Source: Hymenobacter edaphi (GTDB lineage Bacteria; Bacteroidota; Bacteroidia; Cytophagales; Hymenobacteraceae). From it: DNA of 64,000 nt. The stretch's first letter is position 1. Each line of letters opens with the position of its first letter. Below are positions 33,156 through 42,029 of the stretch, piece after piece. The notes under the pieces were generated by a model. That model searched no databases. It saw only the letters and a list, made by a program, of their open reading frames with translations, and was not told where the DNA came from. Both the position numbers and the translations under genes were made by a program. The DNA lies in contig NZ_QHKM01000001.1 of NCBI RefSeq assembly GCF_003258365.1, positions 620,001 through 684,000 on the forward strand. Reading direction: 5' to 3'.

Positions 33156-35879
33156 ATGTCGAACCGCTTACTGGTCCTGCTTTCGGGTTTGCTGCTGCTC
33201 ATGGCGCTGGCGTCGTACGTGTACTACCGCCGCGTGGTGGCCCGCACGCCCGTCGACCCCTGGGCCCTGGTGCCGGAGGATGCGGCCCTGGTCATTGCCA
33301 CCCGCGACCATCCCACGCTGGTGCGCCGGCTCAAGGAAACCCAGCTCTGGGACAACCTGGCCTCGCTGCGCTACTTTCAGCAGGTGGAGGAGCAGGTGGT
33401 GCTGGCCGACAGCCTGGGCAGCACCAAGGGCTCGGTGCTCGACTTCCTGGGCCGTAAAACGGTGCTGACCTCGCTGCACGTGACCAGCCCGCGCAGCTTC
33501 GACCTGCTGTTTCAGGTGCCGGTGAGCAGCGTGCGGGAGCACCGCCAGATTCGCACCCTGGTGGAGGGCCTGGGCCGCGACGTGCGCTACCAGGTGCGGA
33601 CCCGCGACTACCACGGCAACCAGATGATTACCGTCACGCAGCGCCGCAACGGCCTGGGGCTGACGTACGTGAACTACCGTAATACGCTCATCATCAGTGC
33701 CAATGCTGGCCTGGTGGAAGCCGTGCTGCAGCGCACCGAATTTCCGCAGCAGCAGTCCATTGCGGCCGAGTTCGGGGCCACCGACTACCTGCAGCTCAAA
33801 GACGTCGACGCGGCCCTGCTCATCAACTACCGCCAGCTGCCGCCGTTTCTGGGCGTGTTTTTCCGGCCCGAGCTGCGGACCGATTTCGAGTACCTGGCCA
33901 GCATTGGCAGCAAGAGCCTGCTGGAAATGAAGCTCACCGGCAACCGCGTGCTCTTCAACGGCTTCACCAACGCCGAAACCGCCGCCGGTAGCCTGCACCA
34001 GCGCCTGCGCGGGCAGCGCACCGGCCGCTTGCGCATGGCCGAGGTGCTCAGCACCCGCACCGCCGCCCTGGTGCACCTGCACGCCGCCGCCCGCGCCCTG
34101 CGCCCCGCCGCCGTCACTGACACCCTGGCCCGCCCGCTGGTCGACAGCCTGGCCGCCACCCTCGACGACGAAGCGGCGCTGTGCTACCTGGCCACCTCCT
34201 CGCCGCGGGTGCTGCCGGGGCGTCTGGCGCTGGTGCGCACCCGCAACGCGGCCCGCACGGCTCAGTGGCTGGGGCTGCTGCGCCGCCGCACCGGCACCAG
34301 TCCCAGCTTCGAGCGGTTTGGGCCCTACCAGCTGTACCAGAACGGGGTGCCGCGCCTGGCCGAGCGCCTGCTCGGGCCGCTGTTTGCGCCCGTGGGGGCC
34401 GCGGCGCCCGGCGCCACGGCCCTGGTGGGCGACTACCTCGTGCTGGCCGACGACGCGGCGGCGCTGCGCACCTACCTGGCCGACGTGGCCGCCGGCCAGA
34501 CCTGGACCCGCACGCCCTCGCAGGTGGCGCTGCTGGAGGAAACCACGCCCGTGGCCCAGCTGAGCGTGGTGCTCGACACGCGCAACAGCTGGAACATGCT
34601 GCTGCGGGCCCTGGTGGAGGAACGCCGCGCGGGCCTGCTGCGCAACGAAGCCCTGCTGCAGCGCTTTCCGCAGGTGGCCCTGCAGTACGCCCCGGCCGAC
34701 AGCGGGCAGTACTACACCCAGCTGGTGCTGCGCCACCCGCCGGTGGGGCCGGCCGTGGCGGGCCCCCAAACGGCGGGTGGCGTGGGCAGCACCCTCAACT
34801 TCCAGGCGGGCCTGGCCCCGCTGGGGCCCGTGCTGCTGCCGGCCGCCGCGGGCCGCCCCGCCCCGGTGCTGGTGCAGGACCGCCGCGGCACCGTGCACCT
34901 GGTTACCCCCGACAACACCGTGGGCTGGTCCGACTCGCTCGGTGGGCCCTTGGTGGGGCCGCCCGGCCTGCTGCCCGGGGCGTTTGGCCGGCGGACGGGC
35001 CTGCTGCTGCTCACCGCCAACCGTATTCACTTGCTCGATGAGCGTGGCCGCTCGGCCCGCAACTTTCCGCTGAACCTGCCCGATACCGTGCAGGCCGCCT
35101 CGCTCAGCAGCGCCCCGCCCGCCGATAACCAGCCCGCCCGCCTGCTGGTGGCCGACCGCTACGCCAACCTGTTTCTCTTCGATGCCCGCGGCAACGCCCC
35201 GGCCGGCTGGCAGCCCAAGCGCCTGGACTTTGCCCTGGCCGCGCCGCCCCAGCTGCTGCGCGTGGGCGGCCGCGACGTGGTGGTGTGCCTGCTTGAAAAC
35301 GGCTACATCTTCGCCTACGACGCGCTGGGCAACCCCCTGCCGGGCTTCCCCATCAGCCTCGGGGCGCGCCTGCACACCAGCGCCTTCGTGGAGGCCGGCC
35401 CCACGCTGCGCCGCACCCGCCTGACGGTGGTCAACCAGCACGCGGAGCTGCTCACCTTCACGCTCAGCGGCGAAATCGGCCCGCGCCGGCGCCTCACCAC
35501 CTGGAGCCGCAACAGCGTGTTCCGCCTCGTGGCCGATCCGGCCGGTCGGGGCTACGTCGTCACCCGCGACGACGGGCAGGGCCACCTGACCGTGCTCGAC
35601 GCCGCCGGCCGCACCCTGGTGGAGCAGCGCTTCCTGACCTCGGCCGAGAAGCCCGCGCAGCTGTTCGATTTCGGCAACGGCCGCCGCGTGCTGGTCGTGA
35701 CCGAAACCGGCCCCGGCAAGGCCTACCTCTACGACGCCCGCGGCCGCCTCATCGGCGGGCAGCCCTTCGACAGCTCGGCGCCCACCGTGGGGCTGAGCTA
35801 CGACGCCACGGCCGCCACCTACCAGCTGTTTCGGGTGGTGGGCACGGAGCTGCGCCGGCTCACGCTCAAGATGGATTAG
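33156..35879 (+). CDS. large envelope protein: DUF3352-like N-terminal part and beta-propeller-like C-terminal part
   Basis: This 907-residue protein has one N-terminal membrane helix (LLVLLSGLLLLMALASYVYY). Residues about 35-550 resemble DUF3352: DPWALVPEDAALVIATRDHPTL, LDFLGRKTVLTSLHVT, VQLSVVLDTRNSWNMLLRAL. Residues about 590-900 carry regularly spaced strands with D-x-G/R-G turns (VQDRRGTVHLVTPDN, LLDERGRSARNFPL, FLFDARGNAPAGWQP, YAYDALGNPLPGFP), the pattern of PQQ/FG-GAP-like propeller blades. The propeller may bind an extracytoplasmic partner. The NadR-like gene follows after 23 nt. No established function. Confidence 0.8.
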   Translation: MSNRLLVLLSGLLLLMALASYVYYRRVVARTPVDPWALVPEDAALVIATRDHPTLVRRLKETQLWDNLASLRYFQQVEEQVVLADSLGSTKGSVLDFLGRKTVLTSLHVTSPRSFDLLFQVPVSSVREHRQIRTLVEGLGRDVRYQVRTRDYHGNQMITVTQRRNGLGLTYVNYRNTLIISANAGLVEAVLQRTEFPQQQSIAAEFGATDYLQLKDVDAALLINYRQLPPFLGVFFRPELRTDFEYLASIGSKSLLEMKLTGNRVLFNGFTNAETAAGSLHQRLRGQRTGRLRMAEVLSTRTAALVHLHAAARALRPAAVTDTLARPLVDSLAATLDDEAALCYLATSSPRVLPGRLALVRTRNAARTAQWLGLLRRRTGTSPSFERFGPYQLYQNGVPRLAERLLGPLFAPVGAAAPGATALVGDYLVLADDAAALRTYLADVAAGQTWTRTPSQVALLEETTPVAQLSVVLDTRNSWNMLLRALVEERRAGLLRNEALLQRFPQVALQYAPADSGQYYTQLVLRHPPVGPAVAGPQTAGGVGSTLNFQAGLAPLGPVLLPAAAGRPAPVLVQDRRGTVHLVTPDNTVGWSDSLGGPLVGPPGLLPGAFGRRTGLLLLTANRIHLLDERGRSARNFPLNLPDTVQAASLSSAPPADNQPARLLVADRYANLFLFDARGNAPAGWQPKRLDFALAAPPQLLRVGGRDVVVCLLENGYIFAYDALGNPLPGFPISLGARLHTSAFVEAGPTLRRTRLTVVNQHAELLTFTLSGEIGPRRRLTTWSRNSVFRLVADPAGRGYVVTRDDGQGHLTVLDAAGRTLVEQRFLTSAEKPAQLFDFGNGRRVLVVTETGPGKAYLYDARGRLIGGQPFDSSAPTVGLSYDATAATYQLFRVVGTELRRLTLKMD

Positions 35880-35902
35880 CGGGCCGGAAACCCGCTCGGG
35901 GC

Positions 35903-36946
35903 ATGACCAACCACCCAGCTTCCCGGACCGGCCTCGTCGTGGGCAAGTTTGCCCCGCTGCACCGCGGCCATCAGCTGCTCATCGAAACGGCCGCGGCGCA
36001 GGTGGCGGAGCTGCACGTGTGGGTGTACTCCGAGCCCGACCTGCCGCGCCTGCCGGCTCCCGTGCGCGCCGAGTGGCTGCGGCAGATCTACGGGGCAAGC
36101 ATCGGGGGCTGCCGCCTGCACGTGCGGGCGCTGACCAAGCCGCACTACCCGCAGCTGCCGCCCAACGACGCGCCGGACTTCGCGCACCGGGAATTTGTGC
36201 GTCAACTGCTGCTTGAGCTGGATTTGCGTATCGACGTAGTATTCACGAGCGAAGCATACGGGGTGGGCTTCGCTGCCCACCTCGGCGCGGCCCACGTGCT
36301 GGTCGACCAAGAGCGGCGGCAGCGGCCGGTATCGGGCACGGCGCTGCGGGCCGATGTGTACGGGCAGCCGGAGTGGCTGCACCCGGTGGTGCAGGCGCAT
36401 TTCCACTCCGCCGATTACGTGCAGCGGGTGGCGCTGCTCGGCGCCGAAAGCACCGGCAAGTCGACGCTGACGGCGGCGCTGGGCCGGCACCTGGGCACGA
36501 GCTGGGTGAGCGAGTACGGCCGCACGCTCTGGGAAGCGCAGGGCGGGCAGTTGGCCTACGCCGACCTGCTGCGCATTGCCCGGCAGCACCGCGCCCTCGA
36601 AGACGAGGCCCTGCCGCGGGCCCGGCACTGGCTCATCAGCGACACCAACGCCGTGACGACGCTCTGGTACAGCTATGCCTATTTCGGCCGGGCCGAGGCG
36701 GCGCTGCACGCGCTGGCCGCCGAATGCCGCAGCCGCTACGCCCACACCTTCGTCTGCGCCCCCGACTTTCCCTTTGAGCAGGACGGCACCCGCGCCCCGG
36801 CCGCGCAGCAGCAGCTGCAGCAGCACACCCAGCTGATGCTGCTCGACGTGCTCGGCATCCCGTATCAGGTGCTAACCGGCCCCGTAGCCGAGCGCGTGCA
36901 ACAGGTGCAAGCGGCATTGGGCGAGGCGCTGCCGGTGCAGCTGTAA
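35903..36946 (+). CDS. nadR: NadR-like bifunctional NMN adenylyltransferase / ribosylnicotinamide kinase
   Basis: This 347-residue protein has a nucleotidyltransferase domain with GKFAPLHRGHQ (HxGH-type, His20 and His23) and VSGTALRADV. A kinase domain with P-loop LLGAESTGKSTL and WLISDTNAVTT follows. This is the two-domain core of NadR and makes NAD from nicotinamide riboside. The helix-turn-helix of enterobacterial NadR is absent, so it is an enzyme and not a repressor. It starts 23 nt after the large envelope gene and ends before a long structured spacer. Confidence 0.88.
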   Translation: MTNHPASRTGLVVGKFAPLHRGHQLLIETAAAQVAELHVWVYSEPDLPRLPAPVRAEWLRQIYGASIGGCRLHVRALTKPHYPQLPPNDAPDFAHREFVRQLLLELDLRIDVVFTSEAYGVGFAAHLGAAHVLVDQERRQRPVSGTALRADVYGQPEWLHPVVQAHFHSADYVQRVALLGAESTGKSTLTAALGRHLGTSWVSEYGRTLWEAQGGQLAYADLLRIARQHRALEDEALPRARHWLISDTNAVTTLWYSYAYFGRAEAALHALAAECRSRYAHTFVCAPDFPFEQDGTRAPAAQQQLQQHTQLMLLDVLGIPYQVLTGPVAERVQQVQAALGEALPVQL

Positions 36947-36962
36947 GTGCCTGTTCAGAAAA

Positions 36963-37062
36963 TCAGCCCGTCCGGCGGAGCTCGCAGAAGCAGCCCTACC
37001 GAACAACCCAACGAAGCGGTAAAGCTGCTTGGGCAAGCTCCGCCGGGCGGGCTTTTGAATCA
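36963..37062. repeat. long imperfect hairpin between convergent nadR and corA
   Basis: An inverted repeat of about 40 bp (arms beginning AAAATCAGCCCG and ending CGGGCGGGCTTTT, loop about 15 nt) fills much of the spacer. With terminal A-run and T-run it can end transcription from both sides. It is much longer than a normal terminator and carries compensating mismatches. The next 46 nt are strikingly AT-rich. Confidence 0.65.
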
Positions 37063-37108
37063 GCTGTAAATGGCTATTTTATCCATTTGTAATATAATGG
37101 GTTAATAT

Positions 37109-38329
37109 CTAGTTGCTAAACCATCCCTTGCGGTAGAAATACACCAGCATACCGCCGGCAATGACGGCCATAAACGCCAGCACGACGGGGTAGCCCACGG
37201 GGTTGTACAGCTCCGGCATGTTCAGGTGGTTGACGCCGCCCTGCGGGTTGTCGCGGGAGAAGTTCATGCCGTACACGCCGGCCACGAAGCTGAGCGGGAT
37301 GAACACGGCGCTGATCATGGTCAGCACTTTCATCACCTCGTTCATGCGGTTGCTCTGGTCCGACATGTACAGGTCGATCAGGCTCGACACCGATTCGCGG
37401 TAGCTCTCGGTCAGGTCCAGGGCCTGGATGGCGTGGTCGTAACAGTCGCGGAAGAACACCTTCATTTCCTCGGGCACCACCTCGTCGTGCATGCGCAGCA
37501 GCTCGGCAATCTTCTCCCGCTCGGGGTACACCAGCCGGCGGAAGCGCACAATGTCCTTCTTGATCTGCAGGATGCGCGCCAGCAGCCGCTTGGTGGGCCG
37601 CCCGCGGATGATGGTGTTTTCCAGCTCCTCGATGTAGTCGCCGATGGCGGCCATGGTGGGGTAGTAGTGGTCGAGCACCACGTCGGTGAGGGCATAGGCC
37701 AGGTACAGCGGCGGGCGCTGCTTGATCTGGCTGAAGCCCGAGCGGATGCGCTGCCGCACGGTGTCGAGGCAGTCCTCGTAGTCGTCCTGGAAGGAGAGGA
37801 CGTAGTTGGGCCCGGTGAAGATGCTGAGCTGGTCGTCGTCGATTTCGAGCTGCGCGGTAAACTCGGTCATGCGCGACACCAGGAACAGGCGGTTGTCGCC
37901 GAACACTTCCACCTTGGCCCGCTGGTAGTCGCCGAGCACGTCCTCCATCTGCAGCGGGTGCAGCTCGAAATCCTCCATGATGCGCTGCATCAGGGCCACG
38001 TCGCCGTAGCCGCGCACGTCGATCCAGTGGCGGCGCTCGGGGTGGGTGCGGAAGCGGTGCAGCAGTTCCGTGTAGTCTTCGCACTCGTGCTCGGCGTAGC
38101 CATTGGCGTCGTAGCTGAAGATAAAGAGCCGGGGCGCGAGCGAGCCGGCGCGGGGGCTGAGCGTGCCGGGGCGGGCGCCCACGCCCTGCAGGCGGGCCTG
38201 GCGGGTGGCGTCGCGGTCGGCCACGCTGGTGGCGGCGGCCTCCTCGGCGGTCGGGGGTGGTGTGGAAGACAGCTCAGGAGCGGAATCGGCCGGTGCGGCG
38301 GCGCGGGTTTCCGGGGCAAAATCGGACAT
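37109..38329 (-). CDS. corA: CorA-type magnesium/cobalt transporter
   Basis: This 406-residue inner-membrane channel has a large cytosolic N-terminal domain, two C-terminal helices and the signature GMN at about residues 354-356 (VYGMNFSRDNPQGG). MSAVFIPLSFVAG is the pore helix. An Ala/Pro-rich N-terminal extension of about 60 residues precedes the conserved domain. It takes up Mg2+ as a homopentamer. Confidence 0.95.
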   Translation of the reverse strand: MSDFAPETRAAAPADSAPELSSTPPPTAEEAAATSVADRDATRQARLQGVGARPGTLSPRAGSLAPRLFIFSYDANGYAEHECEDYTELLHRFRTHPERRHWIDVRGYGDVALMQRIMEDFELHPLQMEDVLGDYQRAKVEVFGDNRLFLVSRMTEFTAQLEIDDDQLSIFTGPNYVLSFQDDYEDCLDTVRQRIRSGFSQIKQRPPLYLAYALTDVVLDHYYPTMAAIGDYIEELENTIIRGRPTKRLLARILQIKKDIVRFRRLVYPEREKIAELLRMHDEVVPEEMKVFFRDCYDHAIQALDLTESYRESVSSLIDLYMSDQSNRMNEVMKVLTMISAVFIPLSFVAGVYGMNFSRDNPQGGVNHLNMPELYNPVGYPVVLAFMAVIAGGMLVYFYRKGWFSN

Positions 38330-38490
38330 GAACAGCAGCGGGGGAATCGGCCCAGAAGCGGGCGGCTGGTAATGCTACGCAGACGCGGGCAAAAATGTGC
38401 GCGTGGGCCGGCCGGTGGCCCGGCGGAAACGACGCCCCCCAACCGGTACGGCCGATTTTCACGTACTTTCGGCGCTTCGTTGCTTTGTCC

Positions 38491-39507
38491 GTGCCCGGTT
38501 TTCCGCCTCCCGTTGCTTCTTCCGCCTTCCTGGCCGCGCCGCCCGAACTGCCGGCCGGCCACGGGCGTTACCGGCTGCGCTGGCTGACGGACGCCGCCGC
38601 GCCCCCGCTGCCATTGGCCGCCGAGCTGTACCTGTATCAGCAGCCCGCCCAGCTGCGCGCGGCCGGCCCGCCGCTGGCCGTAGCCCTGCTCGAAGACCAG
38701 CACGCGGCCCAAACCGTGGCCTGGTGGCCCATTTTCCGGCAGCCCGATGGCCGGGCCGGCAGCAGCCCCGCGGCCCCGTTCAGCTACCCGCAGCTGCTCA
38801 CCGCCGAGCTGCCCGCGCCCGTGCTTGAGGAGTGGCTGCGCGCAGTGCACCAGACGCTGGCCGCCCAGGGCTGCACCGCCTGGCAGCTGCGCCTGCCGCC
38901 CTTCGCCTACGAGCCGGCCGGCAGCGGCGCCCTGGTGGCGGCCTTGGAGCGCCTGGGCTACGCCGTGGCGCTGGCCGAAATCGATACTTACCTGCCGCTC
39001 GGCCAGCCCTACGAGGCGCGGCTGCACCCCTCGGAGCGGCGGCGGCTGCACAAGTGCCAGCGCCACGGCTTCCGCTTCGAGCAGGAGCCGCCCCTGTTGC
39101 TGCCATTGGCCTACGAGTTCCTGCGCCGCTGCCGCGAGGAGAAGGGGCAGGCCCTGTCGCTGAGCGAGGCCCAGCTCGCGGCCCTGTTTCGCGACTTCCC
39201 GCGCGACTACCTGCTATTTTCGGTGCGCGACGCGGCCGGCGACTGGGCTGCCCTGACGGTGGCCGTGCTGGCCGGCCGCGGCGTGCTCTACAATTTCTAC
39301 CCCGCCAGCCCGTTGCGTTACAACGCGTTCAGCCCGGTGGTGCTGCTCAACGCCGGCCTGCACGCCTTCGGCCAGGCCAGCGGCCTGCGCCTGCTCGACC
39401 TGGGCACGTCCACCTTGCCCGAGGGGCTGAACGAGTCGTTGCTGCGCTTCAAGCGTCACCTCGGCGGCGTGCCCAGCCTCAAGCTCACGCTCACGCGGCG
39501 TGACTGA
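38491..39507 (+). CDS. GNAT/FemAB-like acyltransferase
   Basis: This 338-residue cytosolic protein has a C-terminal half resembling GNAT or FemAB-type transferases: LLPLAYEFLRRCREEKGQALSLSEAQL, WAALTVAVLAGRGVLYNFY, LDLGTSTLPEGLNESLLRFKRHLGG. The N-terminal half is divergent. The GTG at 38491 is chosen because TACTTTCG (about 38464) lies 27 nt upstream, the spacing seen for other genes here. Substrate unknown; it could modify a cell-wall or glycan precursor. Confidence 0.75.
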   Translation: MPGFPPPVASSAFLAAPPELPAGHGRYRLRWLTDAAAPPLPLAAELYLYQQPAQLRAAGPPLAVALLEDQHAAQTVAWWPIFRQPDGRAGSSPAAPFSYPQLLTAELPAPVLEEWLRAVHQTLAAQGCTAWQLRLPPFAYEPAGSGALVAALERLGYAVALAEIDTYLPLGQPYEARLHPSERRRLHKCQRHGFRFEQEPPLLLPLAYEFLRRCREEKGQALSLSEAQLAALFRDFPRDYLLFSVRDAAGDWAALTVAVLAGRGVLYNFYPASPLRYNAFSPVVLLNAGLHAFGQASGLRLLDLGTSTLPEGLNESLLRFKRHLGGVPSLKLTLTRRD

Positions 39508-39597
39508 AGGGACCGGGCCGTCGACCAGCAGACGGCGCAGCCGTGGCATCGTTGGCTGCTTAAGCCTTGACTTATAGCTTATTCAACTACTGTTTTC

Positions 39598-40353
39598 ATG
39601 CATCGACTGCTACTGCCATTGGCTGCTTGCCTGACCGTACTACCGCTTACCGCCGTGGCGCAGCGCGCCTGGCACCTGGGGCTGGCGGGGGCCGCCGCCC
39701 GCAGCGGCTTCACGGATCGGGTGGAGCTCACGTTCAGTCCGCTCGACGGCAGCGCGGAGGTGAATCCCGGCTACGGCTCGGGTCCCGCGGCTACGGCCAC
39801 GTACCACCTGGGGCTGCAGGTCAGCGGCGAGCTGACCGACCACCTTACCCTGGAAATGGAGCCGCGCTACTGGCGCCTGCGCCACGAATACCAGCTGACG
39901 CTGGGGCAGCTGCCCAACCAGACCTTTGTCTACGGGCGCGTAGTGGGCGGCACGGCCCAGCTGCCGCTGGGCCTGCGGTGGCGCTTTGGCCGGCCGGGCA
40001 GCCTGCAGCCGCACCTGCTGGTGCGGGCGGTGCCGGGCCTCACCCAAACGGCCACCGAGCCCGCTCGGCTGGTGCAGAATAGCCGCACGCCTTCCCTGCT
40101 GAGCATCGGCCTCGACGGGGTGGGCCTGCACTGGCAGTTTGGCCTGGAAGGCGGCATCGGCGTGCTGGTGCGGCAGCGGGTGGGGCTGAATTTGCTCTAC
40201 CACCACGGCTTTCGGCCCACGCGCCTGGCCCGGCCTGACGCCCTGCTGCTCTACGAAGCCAACGACGGCGGGCAGTACCTCTACACCGCGCAGGGCCTGC
40301 TGGCCGGGCGGCTGAACGCGCTCAGCCTGCAGGCCGTGGCCTATTTCAACTAG
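39598..40353 (+). CDS. outer-membrane beta-barrel protein
   Basis: This 251-residue protein has a signal peptide (LLLPLAACLTVLPLTAVAQ) and alternating amphipathic strands with aromatic ends (YHLGLQVSGELTDHLTLEMEPRYW, LPLGLRWRFG, WQFGLEGGIGVLVRQRVGLNLLYH). It ends in a strand LQAVAYFN of the kind recognised by BamA. It matches the OmpA-like barrel or porin family PF13568 in general character. An intrinsic terminator follows. Confidence 0.82.
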   Translation: MHRLLLPLAACLTVLPLTAVAQRAWHLGLAGAAARSGFTDRVELTFSPLDGSAEVNPGYGSGPAATATYHLGLQVSGELTDHLTLEMEPRYWRLRHEYQLTLGQLPNQTFVYGRVVGGTAQLPLGLRWRFGRPGSLQPHLLVRAVPGLTQTATEPARLVQNSRTPSLLSIGLDGVGLHWQFGLEGGIGVLVRQRVGLNLLYHHGFRPTRLARPDALLLYEANDGGQYLYTAQGLLAGRLNALSLQAVAYFN

Positions 40354-40399
40354 GGTGTGTGGCAAGTAACTGACAAGGCGCTTCTGCTGCTTCCCAGGC

Positions 40400-40447
40400 C
40401 GTCCTGCTGCGACAAGCGGCCGCCAGATCAAGCAGGACGTTCTTTTT
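40400..40447 (+). terminator. intrinsic terminator of the beta-barrel gene
   Basis: CGTCCTGCT (40400-40408) pairs with 40431-40439 and is followed by TTCTTTTT. An outer pair, AGGGTGTG...CCACACCCT, encloses it. Confidence 0.75.
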
Positions 40448-40513
40448 GCTCACGGTCCACACCCTAAGGCCCGCCCGGCGGCGCGTACCTTGCGCCGCCC
40501 CAGCCCGCTGCCT

Positions 40514-41815
40514 ATGAGCCTGCCCGCCGCCGATGACGCCGCTTCCGAAACCCTGCCCGCCGCGCCGGCCGGGTTGGCGCGCTTCGTGCGCGGCTCGTTG
40601 GGCTCGGGCGTGTCGGTGCTGGCGCGGGCGGGCGGGGCGCTGGCCCTGAACAAGCTGCTGGCGGTGTTCGGCGGCCCCGGCGGCCTCACCTTGCTGGCGC
40701 ACTTTCAGAACCTGATGGCCCTGCTCACCACCCTGCCCAACGACGGGGTACACGTGGGCATTGTGAAGTACCTGGCGCCGCGGCGGCCGGGCTCGGCGGG
40801 CTGGCGGCTGTGGTTTGGCAGCGGCGTGGTGCTGAACGCGGCCGTGCTGTTGCTGGGCTTTCTGGCGTTGCCGGTGCTGCGCGGGCCGCTGCTGGCCGCG
40901 TTCCGGCCCACGGCGGGCTGGGTGCTGGGCGTGGTGGCGGGCATCACCTTGCTCACCGCCCACGCCTACCTGGCCGCCGTGCTGCTGGCCGCCCAGCGCC
41001 TGCGCGCCTACGTGGCCCTGACGGTGCTGCTGAGTGTGCTCGGGCCGCTGGCCGTGGCCGGCGCGCTGGCCCTGCGCTGGCCGGTGCCGCGGGTGCTGCT
41101 GGCCTACCTGCTGGCCCAGGGCCTGACGGTGCTGCCCACCGCCTGGGTGTGCGCCCGCGCCGGGCTGCTGAGCTGGGTGCGCCCCCGCCTGAGCCGTCCG
41201 GCGCTGCTGGGCCTGGGCCGCTTTCTGCTGATGGCGCTGAGCGTGCTGGTGTGCAGCAAGGCCGTCGACTTCGCCGTGCGCGACCTGCTCATCAGTCGCT
41301 TCAGCCTGACGCAGACGGGCCTGTGGCAGGCCGTGGCCAAGTTGTCGGACAACTACACCATGGTGTTTTCGGCGGTGATGGGGGCCGTGTTTTACCCCCG
41401 ACTGGCCGCCCTGGCCGCGCAGCCGGCCGCCCGGCGCGCCTACGTGCGGGCCGTGTTCGGGCTGCTGGCCGGACTGCTGGCCCTGGGGCTGGCCGCGCTC
41501 TGGCTCTTGCGCGACTGGCTGCTGCCCCTGCTCTTCGACGCCCGCTTCGCCGCGGCCCGCACGCTGCTGGGCCCGCAGCTGCTCGGCGACTGGGCCAAGT
41601 TTCTGAGCTGGACGCTGCTCTACCTGCTGGTGGCCGAGGCCCGGGCCGGGCGCTACGTAGCGGTGCAGCTGGCTTCGGCGGCCCTCTACGCCGGGCTGCT
41701 GGCCCTGCTGCTGCCGCGCTACGGGCTCTACGGCGCGCCGCTGGCCCACGCGGCGCGCTTTGGCGTGGTGCTGCTGGCCTGCGGGCTGTACTTTCGGGCC
41801 TACTTTCGCCGCTGA
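40514..41815 (+). CDS. polysaccharide (O-antigen) flippase, Wzx-like
   Basis: This 433-residue protein has about twelve membrane helices and the MATE/MOP-type start GSGVSVLARAGGALALNKLLAVFGG. It contains an LTQTGLWQAVAKLSDNYTMVFSAVMGAVFYPRL segment typical of lipopolysaccharide flippases. It would move undecaprenyl-linked oligosaccharides across the inner membrane. The ATG at 40514 is preceded by TACCTTGCG at about 40487. It heads a same-strand pair with a GT2 gene. Confidence 0.9.
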   Translation: MSLPAADDAASETLPAAPAGLARFVRGSLGSGVSVLARAGGALALNKLLAVFGGPGGLTLLAHFQNLMALLTTLPNDGVHVGIVKYLAPRRPGSAGWRLWFGSGVVLNAAVLLLGFLALPVLRGPLLAAFRPTAGWVLGVVAGITLLTAHAYLAAVLLAAQRLRAYVALTVLLSVLGPLAVAGALALRWPVPRVLLAYLLAQGLTVLPTAWVCARAGLLSWVRPRLSRPALLGLGRFLLMALSVLVCSKAVDFAVRDLLISRFSLTQTGLWQAVAKLSDNYTMVFSAVMGAVFYPRLAALAAQPAARRAYVRAVFGLLAGLLALGLAALWLLRDWLLPLLFDARFAAARTLLGPQLLGDWAKFLSWTLLYLLVAEARAGRYVAVQLASAALYAGLLALLLPRYGLYGAPLAHAARFGVVLLACGLYFRAYFRR

Positions 41816-41930
41816 AGCGGGCTGGTGCGGCTGACAATGGATTGGGTGCAGACCGTCGGGGGCCGGGCGTGAGGCCGGTGCGCAACCTGCGCCGAACGTT
41901 GCGGTTGCTGCGCCGGGTCTGCACTTTGTC

Positions 41931-41979
41931 GCCGGGCGCCGCCCGCAGGCTGAAAGCCTGCTTTATTTGGGGCGCCGGG
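41931..41979. repeat. dispersed spacer repeat, copy B
   Basis: Inverted relative to copy A. The core GGCTGAAAGCCTGCTTTATT is flanked by GGGCGCC and GGCGCCGGG. GCGTAACCGGCACC follows at 41993, which also has a counterpart next to copy A. It occupies the spacer between the flippase and GT2 genes. Confidence 0.65.
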
Positions 41980-42029
41980 TTTGCGACGCAATAGCGTAAC
42001 CGGCACCAGTCACTTTACTGCTTCTGCCA

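Noticed and set aside
33168-35585. 805-residue open frame antisense to the large envelope gene
   Set aside because: Gln/Gly/His-rich shadow; no start signal or motif.
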